NCBI GenBank assembly: GCA_934454145.1 | Contig: CAKSFT010000007.1 | Location: 62,001-126,000, forward strand | DNA: 64,000 nucleotides | Origin: an uncultured Clostridia bacterium | GTDB taxonomy: Bacteria; Bacillota; Clostridia; UBA1381 | Direction of reading: 5' to 3' | Shown here: piece after piece, positions 17,511-25,507 of the stretch | How the letters are laid out: the number at the start of each line of letters is the position of its first letter | How positions within the stretch are numbered: position 1 is the stretch's first letter | Translations under genes and position numbers: made by a program | Notes under the pieces: generated by a model | Told to the model about the DNA's origin: nothing | Databases searched by the model: none | Seen by the model: the letters and a program-made list of their open reading frames with translations, nothing else

Positions 17511-19115
17511 ATGAAAAAAATTGATTTGAGCAAGTATGGAATTTCCGGAACCACAGAAATCGTTTATAACCCTTCTTATGAGATGCTGTTTGAAGAAGAA
17601 ACCAAACCGAATCTCGAAGGCTTTGAAAAAGGACAGGTAAGCGAACTCGGCGCAGTGAACGTTATGACAGGCGTATACACCGGTCGTTCGCCGAAGGATA
17701 AATTTATCGTTGTTGACGAAAACTCAAAGGACACTGTATGGTGGACCTCTGACGAATACAAAAACGACAACCACCCGGCAACACAGGAAGCATGGAAGGC
17801 TGTCAAAGATATCGCTTTGAAAGAATTGTCAAACAAAAGACTTTTTGTTGTTGATGCTTTCTGCGGTACAAACAAGGACACGCGCATGGCTATCCGTTTC
17901 ATCGTTGAAGTGGCATGGCAGGCACACTTTGTTACAAACATGTTTATAAAGCCCACGGCGGAAGAGCTTGAAACCTTTGAACCTGACTTTGTTGTATACA
18001 ATGCTTCAAAAGCAAAGGTTGAAAACTACAAAGAGCTTGGCTTAAATTCCGAAACTGCCGTAATGTTCAACATCACAAGCCGTGAACAGGTTATCGTAAA
18101 CACATGGTATGGCGGCGAAATGAAAAAAGGTATGTTCTCAATGATGAACTACTATCTGCCGCTTAAGGGAATCGCTTCCATGCACTGCTCTGCAAACACA
18201 GACATGGACGGCAAAAACACAGCCATCTTCTTCGGTCTTTCGGGCACAGGCAAAACAACACTTTCCACAGACCCGAAGCGTCTGCTTATCGGCGACGATG
18301 AGCACGGCTGGGATGACAACGGCATATTCAACTTTGAAGGCGGCTGCTATGCAAAGGTTATCAACCTCGACAAGGATTCCGAGCCTGACATATACAACGC
18401 AATCAAGCGTGATGCACTTTTGGAAAACGTGACACTGGACAAAGACGGCAAAATTGACTTTGACGACAAGAGCGTGACAGAAAACACACGTGTTTCTTAT
18501 CCGATTAACCACATCAACAATATTGTACGCCCCGTTTCGGCAGCGCCGGACGCAAAGAATGTTATCTTCCTTTCGGCAGATGCATTTGGTGTATTGCCGC
18601 CGGTATCGATTCTTACACCGGAACAGACACAATACTACTTCCTTTCGGGTTTCACGGCAAAGCTTGCCGGCACAGAACGCGGCATAACAGAACCTACACC
18701 GACATTCTCGGCATGTTTCGGTCAGGCATTTTTGGAACTGCACCCGACAAAGTATGCGGAAGAACTGGTGAAGAAAATGCAGAAGAGCGGCGCAAAGGCT
18801 TATCTGGTAAACACCGGCTGGAACGGAACAGGCAAGCGTATCTCAATCCGTGACACACGCGGCATCATTGACGCAATCTTAAACGGCGACATCGCAAAAG
18901 CTCCGACAAAGAAGATTCCGTTCTTCAACTTTGAAGTGCCGACAGAACTGCCGGGTGTTGACAAAAATATCCTTGACCCGCGCGACACATATGCCGACGC
19001 ATCAGAATGGGAAACAAAGGCAAAAGACTTGGCTGACAGATTTATCAAAAACTTCAGCAAATACGAAGGAAATGCCGCAGGCAAAGCTTTGGTTTCGGCA
19101 GGACCTCAAAAATAA
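17511..19115 (+). CDS. pckA: Phosphoenolpyruvate carboxykinase (ATP type)
   Basis: This cytosolic enzyme interconverts oxaloacetate plus ATP with PEP, CO2 and ADP. At 534 residues it has the usual length of the ATP family. Visible signatures are TGRSPKDKFIV near the N-terminus, the kinase P-loop FFGLSGTGKTTLSTDP at about 238-253, the metal/ATP block IGDDEHGWDDNGIFNFEGGC just after it, and the C-terminal NTGWNGTGKRISIRDTRGII. The start is preceded by AGAGGTAAAG. In fermentative anaerobes that make succinate it often works in the carboxylating direction, conserving ATP. The malate dehydrogenase, fumarase and fumarate reductase genes downstream fit that role. A strong terminator follows, so it is a single-gene transcript. 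Confidence 0.97.
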   Translation: MKKIDLSKYGISGTTEIVYNPSYEMLFEEETKPNLEGFEKGQVSELGAVNVMTGVYTGRSPKDKFIVVDENSKDTVWWTSDEYKNDNHPATQEAWKAVKDIALKELSNKRLFVVDAFCGTNKDTRMAIRFIVEVAWQAHFVTNMFIKPTAEELETFEPDFVVYNASKAKVENYKELGLNSETAVMFNITSREQVIVNTWYGGEMKKGMFSMMNYYLPLKGIASMHCSANTDMDGKNTAIFFGLSGTGKTTLSTDPKRLLIGDDEHGWDDNGIFNFEGGCYAKVINLDKDSEPDIYNAIKRDALLENVTLDKDGKIDFDDKSVTENTRVSYPINHINNIVRPVSAAPDAKNVIFLSADAFGVLPPVSILTPEQTQYYFLSGFTAKLAGTERGITEPTPTFSACFGQAFLELHPTKYAEELVKKMQKSGAKAYLVNTGWNGTGKRISIRDTRGIIDAILNGDIAKAPTKKIPFFNFEVPTELPGVDKNILDPRDTYADASEWETKAKDLADRFIKNFSKYEGNAAGKALVSAGPQK

Positions 19116-19125
19116 GACACCAAAC

Positions 19126-19158
19126 AAAAAAGGGACTTTTTTTCAAAGTCCCTTTTTT
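19126..19158 (+). terminator. Intrinsic terminator of pckA
   Basis: Stem AAAGGGACTTT / AAAGTCCCTTT with a short loop, flanked by an A-run and followed by a T-run, begins 11 bases after the stop. Its sequence is unrelated to the repeated terminator family. Confidence 0.85.
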
Positions 19159-19226
19159 GTTTGCCCAAAATGTGCAAAGTGAACCGAAAACAGTTATATT
19201 ATGCAGAAATTTGTCTAAAACGCATA

Positions 19227-19255
19227 TTGACTTTTTTTTCACAAAGTAGTATCAT
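19227..19255 (+). promoter_or_regulatory. Promoter of the malate dehydrogenase-fumarase operon
   Basis: TTGACT (19227-19232) and TATCAT (19250-19255) are separated by 17 bases. The predicted transcript would carry a leader of about 160 bases that contains the nested structure at 19267-19356. Confidence 0.5.
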
Positions 19256-19266
19256 TATAGTGTATA

Positions 19267-19356
19267 AATCTGACCTCGGAAGCCCGATTATGCCACATGT
19301 ATAACCGAACATGCATACGGCTATTTTAAATCGGAATTTCACAAACCCGTCAGATT
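19267..19356 (+). promoter_or_regulatory. Candidate structured leader RNA upstream of the malate dehydrogenase gene
   Basis: Four nested pairings can be read: AATCTGAC (19267-19274) with GTCAGATT (19349-19356); CCGATT (19284-19289) with AATCGG (19329-19334); GCC (19292) with GGC (19319); and CATGT (19296-19300) with ACATG (19309-19313). A further GCGGC-TTTT-GCCGC hairpin lies at 19373-19386, before the ribosome site. No T-run follows, so control, if any, would be at translation or by protein binding. It is a riboswitch-like or cis-regulatory candidate only; I do not recognise a known class. Confidence 0.4.
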
Positions 19357-19422
19357 GTGATACAATAAATAAGCGGCTTTTGCCGCGCAGTACATAAGAA
19401 AAAGTAAATTGAGAGGTGCACT

Positions 19423-20367
19423 ATGAACAAAATATCTATTATCGGAACAGGCAGTGTCGGTTCGACAATTGCTTACACGCTCACAGTAATGGGCATCGCG
19501 TCGGAAATTGTCATGATTGACATCAACAACGAGAAGGCCCTGGGGGAGGCATTGGACATCAGGCAAGGTACCCCATTTTGCGGAGCATGTTCCATCTATG
19601 CCGGGGACTACCGTGATGCCGTCGACTCCGACATTGTTGTCCTGACGTCGGGAATCGCAAGAAAACCCGGGCAGACAAGACTGGAGCTTGCACAGACAAA
19701 TGTGAACATCACAAAGTCCATCATACCGGAAATAACAAAATACGCCCCGGACGCAATATATATTATAGTAAGCAACCCGGTTGATATTTTGACATATACA
19801 TTCCAAAAATTTTCAAGCCTTCCCGAAACCCACATCATCGGCTCGGGCACAATTCTTGACACAGCGCGTCTGCGTGCAAGGCTTTCGGAATATTACAAAA
19901 TCAACCAGGGGAATGTCCACGCATATGTATTCGGCGAGCACGGCGATTCTTCCTTCATTCCGTGGTCTGTCGCAAACATTTCCAATGTGCCGATAGGCGA
20001 GTGCCACAATCTTATGTCTACCCCGGGCATCGAAAGCCCCAAGCTTAACCTTGAGGATATAGAGCAATATGTGCGCAAGTCCGGCGGACGCGTCATCTCC
20101 CGGAAAGGCGCGACATTCTATGCGGTGTCGGTTTCTGTCTGTCACATATGCAAATGCATACTCAGCGGCATAGACACAACAATGACGGTTTCCACAATGA
20201 TGCACGGTGAATACGGGATTGACAATGTCTGCCTGAGCACGCTGAATATGATTGGCCGCGACGGCATACGCGGAAAGGTCAACGTACCGCTGACGGAGGA
20301 CGAAGTGCTGAAACTGCGCCACAGTGCAGACACTCTCAAAGACGTTATAAAAAATCTTGATATATAA
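19423..20367 (+). CDS. NAD-dependent malate dehydrogenase of the lactate dehydrogenase fold
   Basis: A 314-residue LDH/MDH-superfamily protein with Rossmann motif GTGSVGST, acidic Asp33 (VMIDI) for NAD, catalytic Arg86, Asp146, Arg149 and His173 (FGEHGDSSFIPW). Overall it looks like a bacterial L-LDH, and an automatic annotation would probably say so. The substrate-specificity position equivalent to LDH Gln102 is Arg80 (SGIARKPGQTRLEL), the residue that selects oxaloacetate/malate. The gene is followed 17 bases later by fumarase. Both facts point to oxaloacetate reduction to malate. Ribosome site GAGAGGTG is about six bases upstream. The alternative, an L-lactate dehydrogenase, is not excluded without assay. 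Confidence 0.85.
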   Translation: MNKISIIGTGSVGSTIAYTLTVMGIASEIVMIDINNEKALGEALDIRQGTPFCGACSIYAGDYRDAVDSDIVVLTSGIARKPGQTRLELAQTNVNITKSIIPEITKYAPDAIYIIVSNPVDILTYTFQKFSSLPETHIIGSGTILDTARLRARLSEYYKINQGNVHAYVFGEHGDSSFIPWSVANISNVPIGECHNLMSTPGIESPKLNLEDIEQYVRKSGGRVISRKGATFYAVSVSVCHICKCILSGIDTTMTVSTMMHGEYGIDNVCLSTLNMIGRDGIRGKVNVPLTEDEVLKLRHSADTLKDVIKNLDI

Positions 20368-20384
20368 GAAAGGCGGAAAATAAA

Positions 20385-21761
20385 ATGGAATATCGTATTG
20401 AACATGATTCAATGGGCGAGATGAAGGTTCCTGCCGACAGGCTTTGGGCGGCACAAACCCAGAGAAGCTACGAGAACTTCAAAATCGGCGTAGACATCGA
20501 AACAATGCCGCGCGAAATCACCCATGCATTCGGGATTTTGAAAAAGGCAGCCGCCATGGCAAATGCCGAATTGAAACCCGAAAAAATGACACAAAAGAAG
20601 CTTGAGGCAATCAAAGCCGCATGCGATGAGGTTATATCGGGAGAATTAAACAGTCATTTTCCGCTGGTTGTGTGGCAGACGGGTTCCGGCACACAGTCCA
20701 ACATGAATGCAAATGAAGTCATCGCAAACAGAGCAAACCAAATCGCAGGCGAAAAGCTGTGCCACCCAAACGATGACATAAACATGAGCCAGTCATCAAA
20801 TGACACCTTCCCGACCGCCATGCACATTTCGGCAGTGTTTGCAATTGAAGACAAACTTCTGCCGGCAGTGGAGCTTTTGATTGAAACCTTTAAGCGCCTG
20901 GAGAAAGAAAACGAGGGCATTGTAAAATCAGGACGTACTCACCTCCAGGACGCAACACCGATTAAATTCAGCCAGGAAATATCCGGCTGGCGCGCAAGCC
21001 TTGAGCGTGACGCAGAGCTTTTGAAAATGGCAGTGAAACCGCTTTACGAGCTTGCTCTTGGCGGCACAGCAGTCGGCACAGGGCTCAATGCGCCGAAAGG
21101 TTTCTCGGAACTGGTCGCGAAAAAAGCGTCGGAACTCACCGGCAAACCTTTTGTGACAGCGCAGAACAAATTCCACGCGCTCACTTCAAAGGACGAAATT
21201 GTCTTTGCACACGGCGCAATAAAAGCCACTGCATGCGACATGATGAAGATTGCAAACGATGTGCGCTGGCTAGCTTCCGGTCCGCGTGACGGTCTCGGGG
21301 AAATACACATTCCCGAAAACGAGCCGGGCTCTTCAATCATGCCGGGCAAGGTCAACCCGACACAGTGCGAGGCAGTCACGATGGTTGCCGTGCAAGTCAT
21401 GGGCAACGACACCGCGGTTGGGATTGCGGCTTCACAGGGCAATTTTGAACTCAACGTATTCATGCCCGTTGCGGCGTACAACTTCTTGCAGTCTGCACGC
21501 CTTCTGGCAGAATCCATTGTTTCTTTCAACAACAACTGTGCTGTCGGAATCACCGCAAACAAAGATAAGATGTATCACAACCTCCACAACTCTCTCATGC
21601 TGGTGACGGCGCTCAACCCTTACATCGGGTATGAAAACGCCGCAAAAACCGCAAAGAAAGCGTTTAAGGATAACATTTCGCTGAAAGAGGCTTGTGTTGA
21701 ACTCGGCTTTTTGACAGCAGAGAAATTTGACGAAGTATTCCACCCCGAGCAGATGGTCTGA
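20385..21761 (+). CDS. fumC: Class II fumarate hydratase (fumarase C)
   Basis: This 458-residue, iron-independent fumarase interconverts malate and fumarate. The N-terminus MEYRIEHDSMGEMKVPADRLWAAQTQRS is typical. Signature blocks are VVWQTGSGTQSNMNANEV, SGRTHLQDATPIKFSQE (catalytic His in the HLQDATP region) and the superfamily signature GSSIMPGKVNPTQCEA. Length matches the family. It follows the malate dehydrogenase gene by 17 bases with its own AAGGCGG ribosome site, so the two are an operon. It supplies fumarate to the reductase encoded at 28348-30632. Distinguishing it from aspartase rests on the fumarase-like TQRS/ATPIKF context; neighbours support fumarase. Confidence 0.95.
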   Translation: MEYRIEHDSMGEMKVPADRLWAAQTQRSYENFKIGVDIETMPREITHAFGILKKAAAMANAELKPEKMTQKKLEAIKAACDEVISGELNSHFPLVVWQTGSGTQSNMNANEVIANRANQIAGEKLCHPNDDINMSQSSNDTFPTAMHISAVFAIEDKLLPAVELLIETFKRLEKENEGIVKSGRTHLQDATPIKFSQEISGWRASLERDAELLKMAVKPLYELALGGTAVGTGLNAPKGFSELVAKKASELTGKPFVTAQNKFHALTSKDEIVFAHGAIKATACDMMKIANDVRWLASGPRDGLGEIHIPENEPGSSIMPGKVNPTQCEAVTMVAVQVMGNDTAVGIAASQGNFELNVFMPVAAYNFLQSARLLAESIVSFNNNCAVGITANKDKMYHNLHNSLMLVTALNPYIGYENAAKTAKKAFKDNISLKEACVELGFLTAEKFDEVFHPEQMV

Positions 21762-21785
21762 CGGCGGAGGATTGATTCTTGCAGA

Positions 21786-21859
21786 TAATTGTAAAACTGA
21801 TTTTTTACAATTAAAATACTGCGGCGGGTAAGTGCAAAATTTGCATTTTACAATTACCC
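21786..21859 (+). repeat. Two tandem palindromes upstream of hdrB
   Basis: The first, 21786-21813, has 11 bp arms TAATTGTAAAA / TTTTACAATTA. The second, 21826-21859, is the 34-base form with outer arms GGGTAA / TTACCC and two internal mismatches. Both belong to the palindrome family found in other leaders. They fill most of the 125-base gap between fumC and hdrB, so they could attenuate or protect the transcript, or mark an independent leader. Confidence 0.65.
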
Positions 21860-21886
21860 GGTTGATTTTTTGGAAAGGAGCCAAAT

Positions 21887-22696
21887 ATGAAAGTCAGTTA
21901 TTTCCCGGGCTGCACACTGAAAACAAAGGCAAAAGAACTTGACGCTTATGCACGCAAATGTGCCGAAGTCCTCGGCATTGAGCTTTGCGAAATCGAAAAC
22001 TGGCAATGCTGCGGCGGCGTTTTTATAAGCGCAAAGGACGAGGCGGCGTCAAAGCTTCCGAGCGTCCGCGCGCTTGTCGCGGCAAGAGATGAGGGTCAGC
22101 CTTTGGTGACGGTATGTTCTGCCTGTCACAATGTAATAAAACAAACAAACCATGCCATCAAAACCGACACGGACTTTGACGTCAAGGTAAACCTCTATAT
22201 GGAACAGGACAAAAACCCGTCCGCACCATATCACGGTGAAACGGAGGTATATCACTATCTTGAATTGCTGAGAGATTTTGTCGGCTTTGACAAAATCCGC
22301 GAGGCGGTGAAAAATCCGCTCACCGGGCGCAAAATTGCCGCATATTACGGCTGTATGCTTCTGCGCCCCGGCAAGGTGATGGAATTTGATGATGTGGAAA
22401 ATCCGCATATTATGGAAGATTTCCTGCGTGCACTCGGCGCAGAACCGGTGATATATCCGCAGAGGAACGAATGTTGCGGCGCATATGTCGCCCTGGAGGA
22501 CAAAGAACTCACAAAGAAAAAAGCAACAGCCGTAAGCACGGGCGCGGCGGCAAAAGGCGCCGAAATGATTGTCACGGCATGTCCTCTTTGCAAATACAAC
22601 CTTGTCAAAAACGAAAGCCCCGTGCCGGTGGTATATTTTACGGAATTGCTTGCCGAAGCACTTGGCATAAAGGAGGATACTCATGCAAAACAGTAA
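21887..22696 (+). CDS. hdrB: Heterodisulfide reductase subunit B-like protein
   Basis: A 269-residue protein with two CCG domains, the ligand sets for the non-cubane [4Fe-4S] clusters of HdrB. The first reads Cys9, Cys41-Cys42, Cys77 and Cys80 (CX31CCX34CXXC). The second is YYGCMLL, NECCGAY and CPLC. In methanogens HdrB reduces CoM-S-S-CoB; in bacteria lacking those cofactors the partner differs. Here the cluster ends with fumarate reductase genes, so HdrB may pass electrons to the flavoprotein, as the CCG domain of thiol:fumarate reductase TfrB does. GGAAAGGAG precedes the start. It overlaps hdrC by 14 bases. Confidence 0.92.
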   Translation: MKVSYFPGCTLKTKAKELDAYARKCAEVLGIELCEIENWQCCGGVFISAKDEAASKLPSVRALVAARDEGQPLVTVCSACHNVIKQTNHAIKTDTDFDVKVNLYMEQDKNPSAPYHGETEVYHYLELLRDFVGFDKIREAVKNPLTGRKIAAYYGCMLLRPGKVMEFDDVENPHIMEDFLRALGAEPVIYPQRNECCGAYVALEDKELTKKKATAVSTGAAAKGAEMIVTACPLCKYNLVKNESPVPVVYFTELLAEALGIKEDTHAKQ

Positions 22697-23069
22697 TTTA
22701 AAAGAACAGATTCTCCGCATGAGCGGTGTCAATCCCAAAAAATGCATGAAATGCGGAAAATGCTCCGGGACATGTCCCTCTTATGACGCAATGGAATATC
22801 ACCCCCACCAGTTTGTATCCATGGTTGAGAACGGCGACATCGAAACATTGATGAAATCGGATTCGGTTTACAAATGCCTTTCCTGTTTTGCCTGTGTTGA
22901 CCGCTGTCCGAGAGGGGTAGAGCCGGCAAAGCTTATAGAAGCGCTGAGGCTTTGCGTTATCCGCCAAAAGGGCGCAAATCACCTGACTGCAAATGATATA
23001 CCGCAATTGATTGATGATGACATGCCTCAGCAGGCATTGATGAGCGCAATGCGCAAATATTCAAAATAA
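22683..23069 (+). CDS. hdrC: Heterodisulfide reductase subunit C-like iron-sulfur protein
   Basis: A 128-residue protein with two CXXCXXCXXXC[P/T]-type motifs, CMKCGKCSGTCPSYD near residue 21 and CLSCFACVDRCPRGVEP near residue 60, binding two [4Fe-4S] clusters. This is the length and layout of HdrC, which links the HdrA flavin subunit to HdrB. Start chosen for AAGGAGG six bases upstream; it overlaps the end of hdrB by 14 bases, a sign of translational coupling. The next gene, hdrA, starts 19 bases after its stop. Confidence 0.92.
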   Translation: MQNSNLKEQILRMSGVNPKKCMKCGKCSGTCPSYDAMEYHPHQFVSMVENGDIETLMKSDSVYKCLSCFACVDRCPRGVEPAKLIEALRLCVIRQKGANHLTANDIPQLIDDDMPQQALMSAMRKYSK

Positions 23070-23087
23070 GAAAGGAGAAACAAAACC

Positions 23088-25082
23088 ATGCAGAGAATTG
23101 GAGTTTTTGTCTGTCACTGCGGTACAAACATCGCCGGGACGATAGACGTAAAGGCAGTAGCCGAAGCAATTAAGACCGAACCGGGTGTTGTTTTCTCCAC
23201 CGATTATCAGTATATGTGCTCCCAGGCAGGGCAGGACATGATAAAAAATGCTGTTTTGGAAAACAAGCTTACGGGGATAGTCGTATGCTCTTGCTCACCG
23301 CGTATGCACGAAGCCACCTTCCGCAAAACCGCGGCGGCGGCAGGGCTGAATCCCTATATGGTTGAAATTGCAAATATCCGCGAACAATGCTCGTGGGTGC
23401 ACAAAGAAATGCCGGTCGGCACAGAAAAAGCAATAATCCTGGCAAAAGCGGCTGTCGCAAAGGTGAACCTGAACGCACCGCTGACGCCGGGCGAAAGTGC
23501 CGTCACAAAACGCGCACTGGTCATCGGCGGCGGCATCGCCGGGATACAGACCGCGCTGGACATCGCCGACGCAGGTTTCCCGGTTGACATAGTGGAAACA
23601 AAGCCGACCATCGGCGGAAAGATGGCACAGCTTGACAAAACCTTCCCGACGCTTGACTGCGCGGCATGTATACTGACGCCGAAAATGGTGGACGTTGCAC
23701 AAAACGATAAAATCCGCATATTCTCATATTCTGAGGTTGTGGACGTAAAAGGATTTGTCGGAAACTTTGACGTGACAATCAAGCGCAAGGCAAGATATGT
23801 CAAGGAGGACATCTGCACGGGCTGCGGCGCGTGCACAGAAAAATGTCCGCAAAAGAAGGTGCCGAACGAATTCAACATGGGAATGGACACAAGGCGTGCC
23901 ATATACATTCCTTTTGCACAGGCAGTGCCCAAGGTTGCAACAATCGACGCAAACTATTGCACAATGTTAAAGACAGGCAAATGCGGCGTGTGCTCAAAGG
24001 TCTGCACAGCCGGTGCGATTGACTATAAGGCAAAGGACGAGTTTGTCGAAGAAAAATACGGCGCAATTGTCGCGGCGACAGGCTTCAATCCTATATCTAT
24101 GGACAAATTTGACGAATATGCATATTCTCAGTCCAAAGACGTCATCACCTCCCTGGAGCTGGAACGTCTGATGAACGCGGCGGGCCCGACGGGCGGAACG
24201 CTTTTGCGTCCCTCCGACGGCGAGCATCCGCACACAATTGTCTTTGTACAGTGTGTGGGTTCGCGATGCGAATCATGCGCCGCAAAAGGAAAAGAATATT
24301 GCTCAAAAATCTGCTGTATGTACACTGCAAAACATGCAATGCTGATACGCGACAAATACCCCGACACCGACGTTTATGTTTTCTATATAGATGTGCGTAC
24401 GCCGGGCAAGAACTTTGACGAATTTTACCGCCGCGCCGTGGAGGAATACGGTGTGCATTATATAAAGGGTATGGTCGGAAAGGTTTCCCCCGAGGACGGG
24501 AAGCTGAAGGTGCAGGCGTCCGACTTGCTGGACGGCAAACAACTGCACATAGACGCAGACCTTGTTGTGCTTGCGGCGGCTATAGAGCCGGACAAATCGG
24601 CAAGACCGCTTGCGACAATGCTGACGGCAAGCATGGACACAAATGACTTCTTCACCGAAGCGCACCCCAAGCTCCGCCCGGTGGAAAGCCCGACGGCAGG
24701 CGTATTCCTTTCGGGTGCGTGCCAGGGGCCGAAGGATATCCCGGAAACCGTTTCACAGGCAGGCGCCGCGGCGTCGAAGGTCATTGGGCTTTTGTGCAAG
24801 GATAAACTTTTGGGCAACCCGTGCATAGCACACTCTGACGAAATGATGTGCAACGGCTGTTCCACATGTGAAAAGGTGTGCCCATACGGCGCAATAACTT
24901 ATATCGAAAAAGAATTCAGAATGCCCGACCGCACGACAAAGGTAAGGCGCGTTGCGTCTGTCAACGAGGCAGTGTGCCAGGGCTGCGGCGCATGCACAGT
25001 GGCATGTATGTCGGGCGCTATGGATTTGCGCGGATTCTCAAGCAAACAGATTATGGCGGAGGTAGATGCGATATGCAAATGA
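23088..25082 (+). CDS. hdrA: Heterodisulfide reductase subunit A-like flavoprotein (candidate bifurcating subunit)
   Basis: A 664-residue HdrA. It begins with the Cys-rich MQRIGVFVCHCGTNIAG block. A FAD-binding GGGIAGIQTALDIADAGFP follows at about 145-163, then GKMAQLDKTFPTLDCAACIL. A ferredoxin-like insert CTGCGACTEKCPQKKVP lies near 243, FVQCVGSRCESCA in the middle, and two C-terminal [4Fe-4S] motifs near 588 (CNGCSTCEKVCPYGAI) and 629 (CQGCGACTVACMSGAM). HdrA flavin is the site of electron bifurcation in characterised Hdr complexes. Whether this one bifurcates cannot be told from sequence alone, but the flanking FlxABCD homologues and fumarate reductase make an NADH/ferredoxin/fumarate split plausible. 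Its stop overlaps the start of flxD. Confidence 0.93.
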   Translation: MQRIGVFVCHCGTNIAGTIDVKAVAEAIKTEPGVVFSTDYQYMCSQAGQDMIKNAVLENKLTGIVVCSCSPRMHEATFRKTAAAAGLNPYMVEIANIREQCSWVHKEMPVGTEKAIILAKAAVAKVNLNAPLTPGESAVTKRALVIGGGIAGIQTALDIADAGFPVDIVETKPTIGGKMAQLDKTFPTLDCAACILTPKMVDVAQNDKIRIFSYSEVVDVKGFVGNFDVTIKRKARYVKEDICTGCGACTEKCPQKKVPNEFNMGMDTRRAIYIPFAQAVPKVATIDANYCTMLKTGKCGVCSKVCTAGAIDYKAKDEFVEEKYGAIVAATGFNPISMDKFDEYAYSQSKDVITSLELERLMNAAGPTGGTLLRPSDGEHPHTIVFVQCVGSRCESCAAKGKEYCSKICCMYTAKHAMLIRDKYPDTDVYVFYIDVRTPGKNFDEFYRRAVEEYGVHYIKGMVGKVSPEDGKLKVQASDLLDGKQLHIDADLVVLAAAIEPDKSARPLATMLTASMDTNDFFTEAHPKLRPVESPTAGVFLSGACQGPKDIPETVSQAGAAASKVIGLLCKDKLLGNPCIAHSDEMMCNGCSTCEKVCPYGAITYIEKEFRMPDRTTKVRRVASVNEAVCQGCGACTVACMSGAMDLRGFSSKQIMAEVDAICK

Positions 25083-25507
25083 ACGAATACAAACCCCTGA
25101 TAGTGGCATTCTGCTGTAATTGGTGTTCGTATGCCGGCGCCGACTTGGCAGGAAACAACAGACTGAATTATCCGGCTGATGTAAAAATTATACGTGTGCC
25201 CTGTTCGTGCAGGGTGAATCCCATGTTTATCCTGCGCGCATTTCAGCGCGGCGCAGACGGGGTTATCATATGCGGCTGTCACCCCGGTGACTGCCACTAC
25301 ACCTCCGGGAATTATTATACACGCCGCCGTATGGCGCTGCTCTTTTCCATGCTGGACTATCTCGGTATAGAAAAAGAACGCACGCGTGTGGAATGGGTGA
25401 GCGCGGCAGAAGGCGCAAAGTTTGCCGAAACAATGAACGACTTTGCCGCAAAAGTCGCCGCACTGGGAGAAAACAAAAGATTGGAGGATTTGCGATGCAG
25501 GAAATAA
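25073..25507 (+). CDS. flxD: FlxD / MvhD-like electron-transfer subunit
   Basis: A 144-residue protein of the methyl-viologen-reducing hydrogenase delta (MvhD) family, which carries a [2Fe-2S] cluster and passes electrons to HdrA. Visible ligands: FCCNWCSYAGAD near the N-terminus, VPCSCRVNP, and IICGCHPGDCHY. The reading frame extends upstream to 24878 inside hdrA, but the true start is the ATG at 25073 (or 25079), with GGAGG ten bases upstream and the stop of hdrA overlapping. This gives the normal family length. It overlaps the next gene by 13 bases. Confidence 0.92.
   Translation: MQMNEYKPLIVAFCCNWCSYAGADLAGNNRLNYPADVKIIRVPCSCRVNPMFILRAFQRGADGVIICGCHPGDCHYTSGNYYTRRRMALLFSMLDYLGIEKERTRVEWVSAAEGAKFAETMNDFAAKVAALGENKRLEDLRCRK

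Noticed and set aside
19423..20367. Annotation as L-lactate dehydrogenase
   Set aside because: The specificity residue is Arg rather than Gln and the next gene is fumarase, so malate dehydrogenase is preferred, though the fold is LDH-like.
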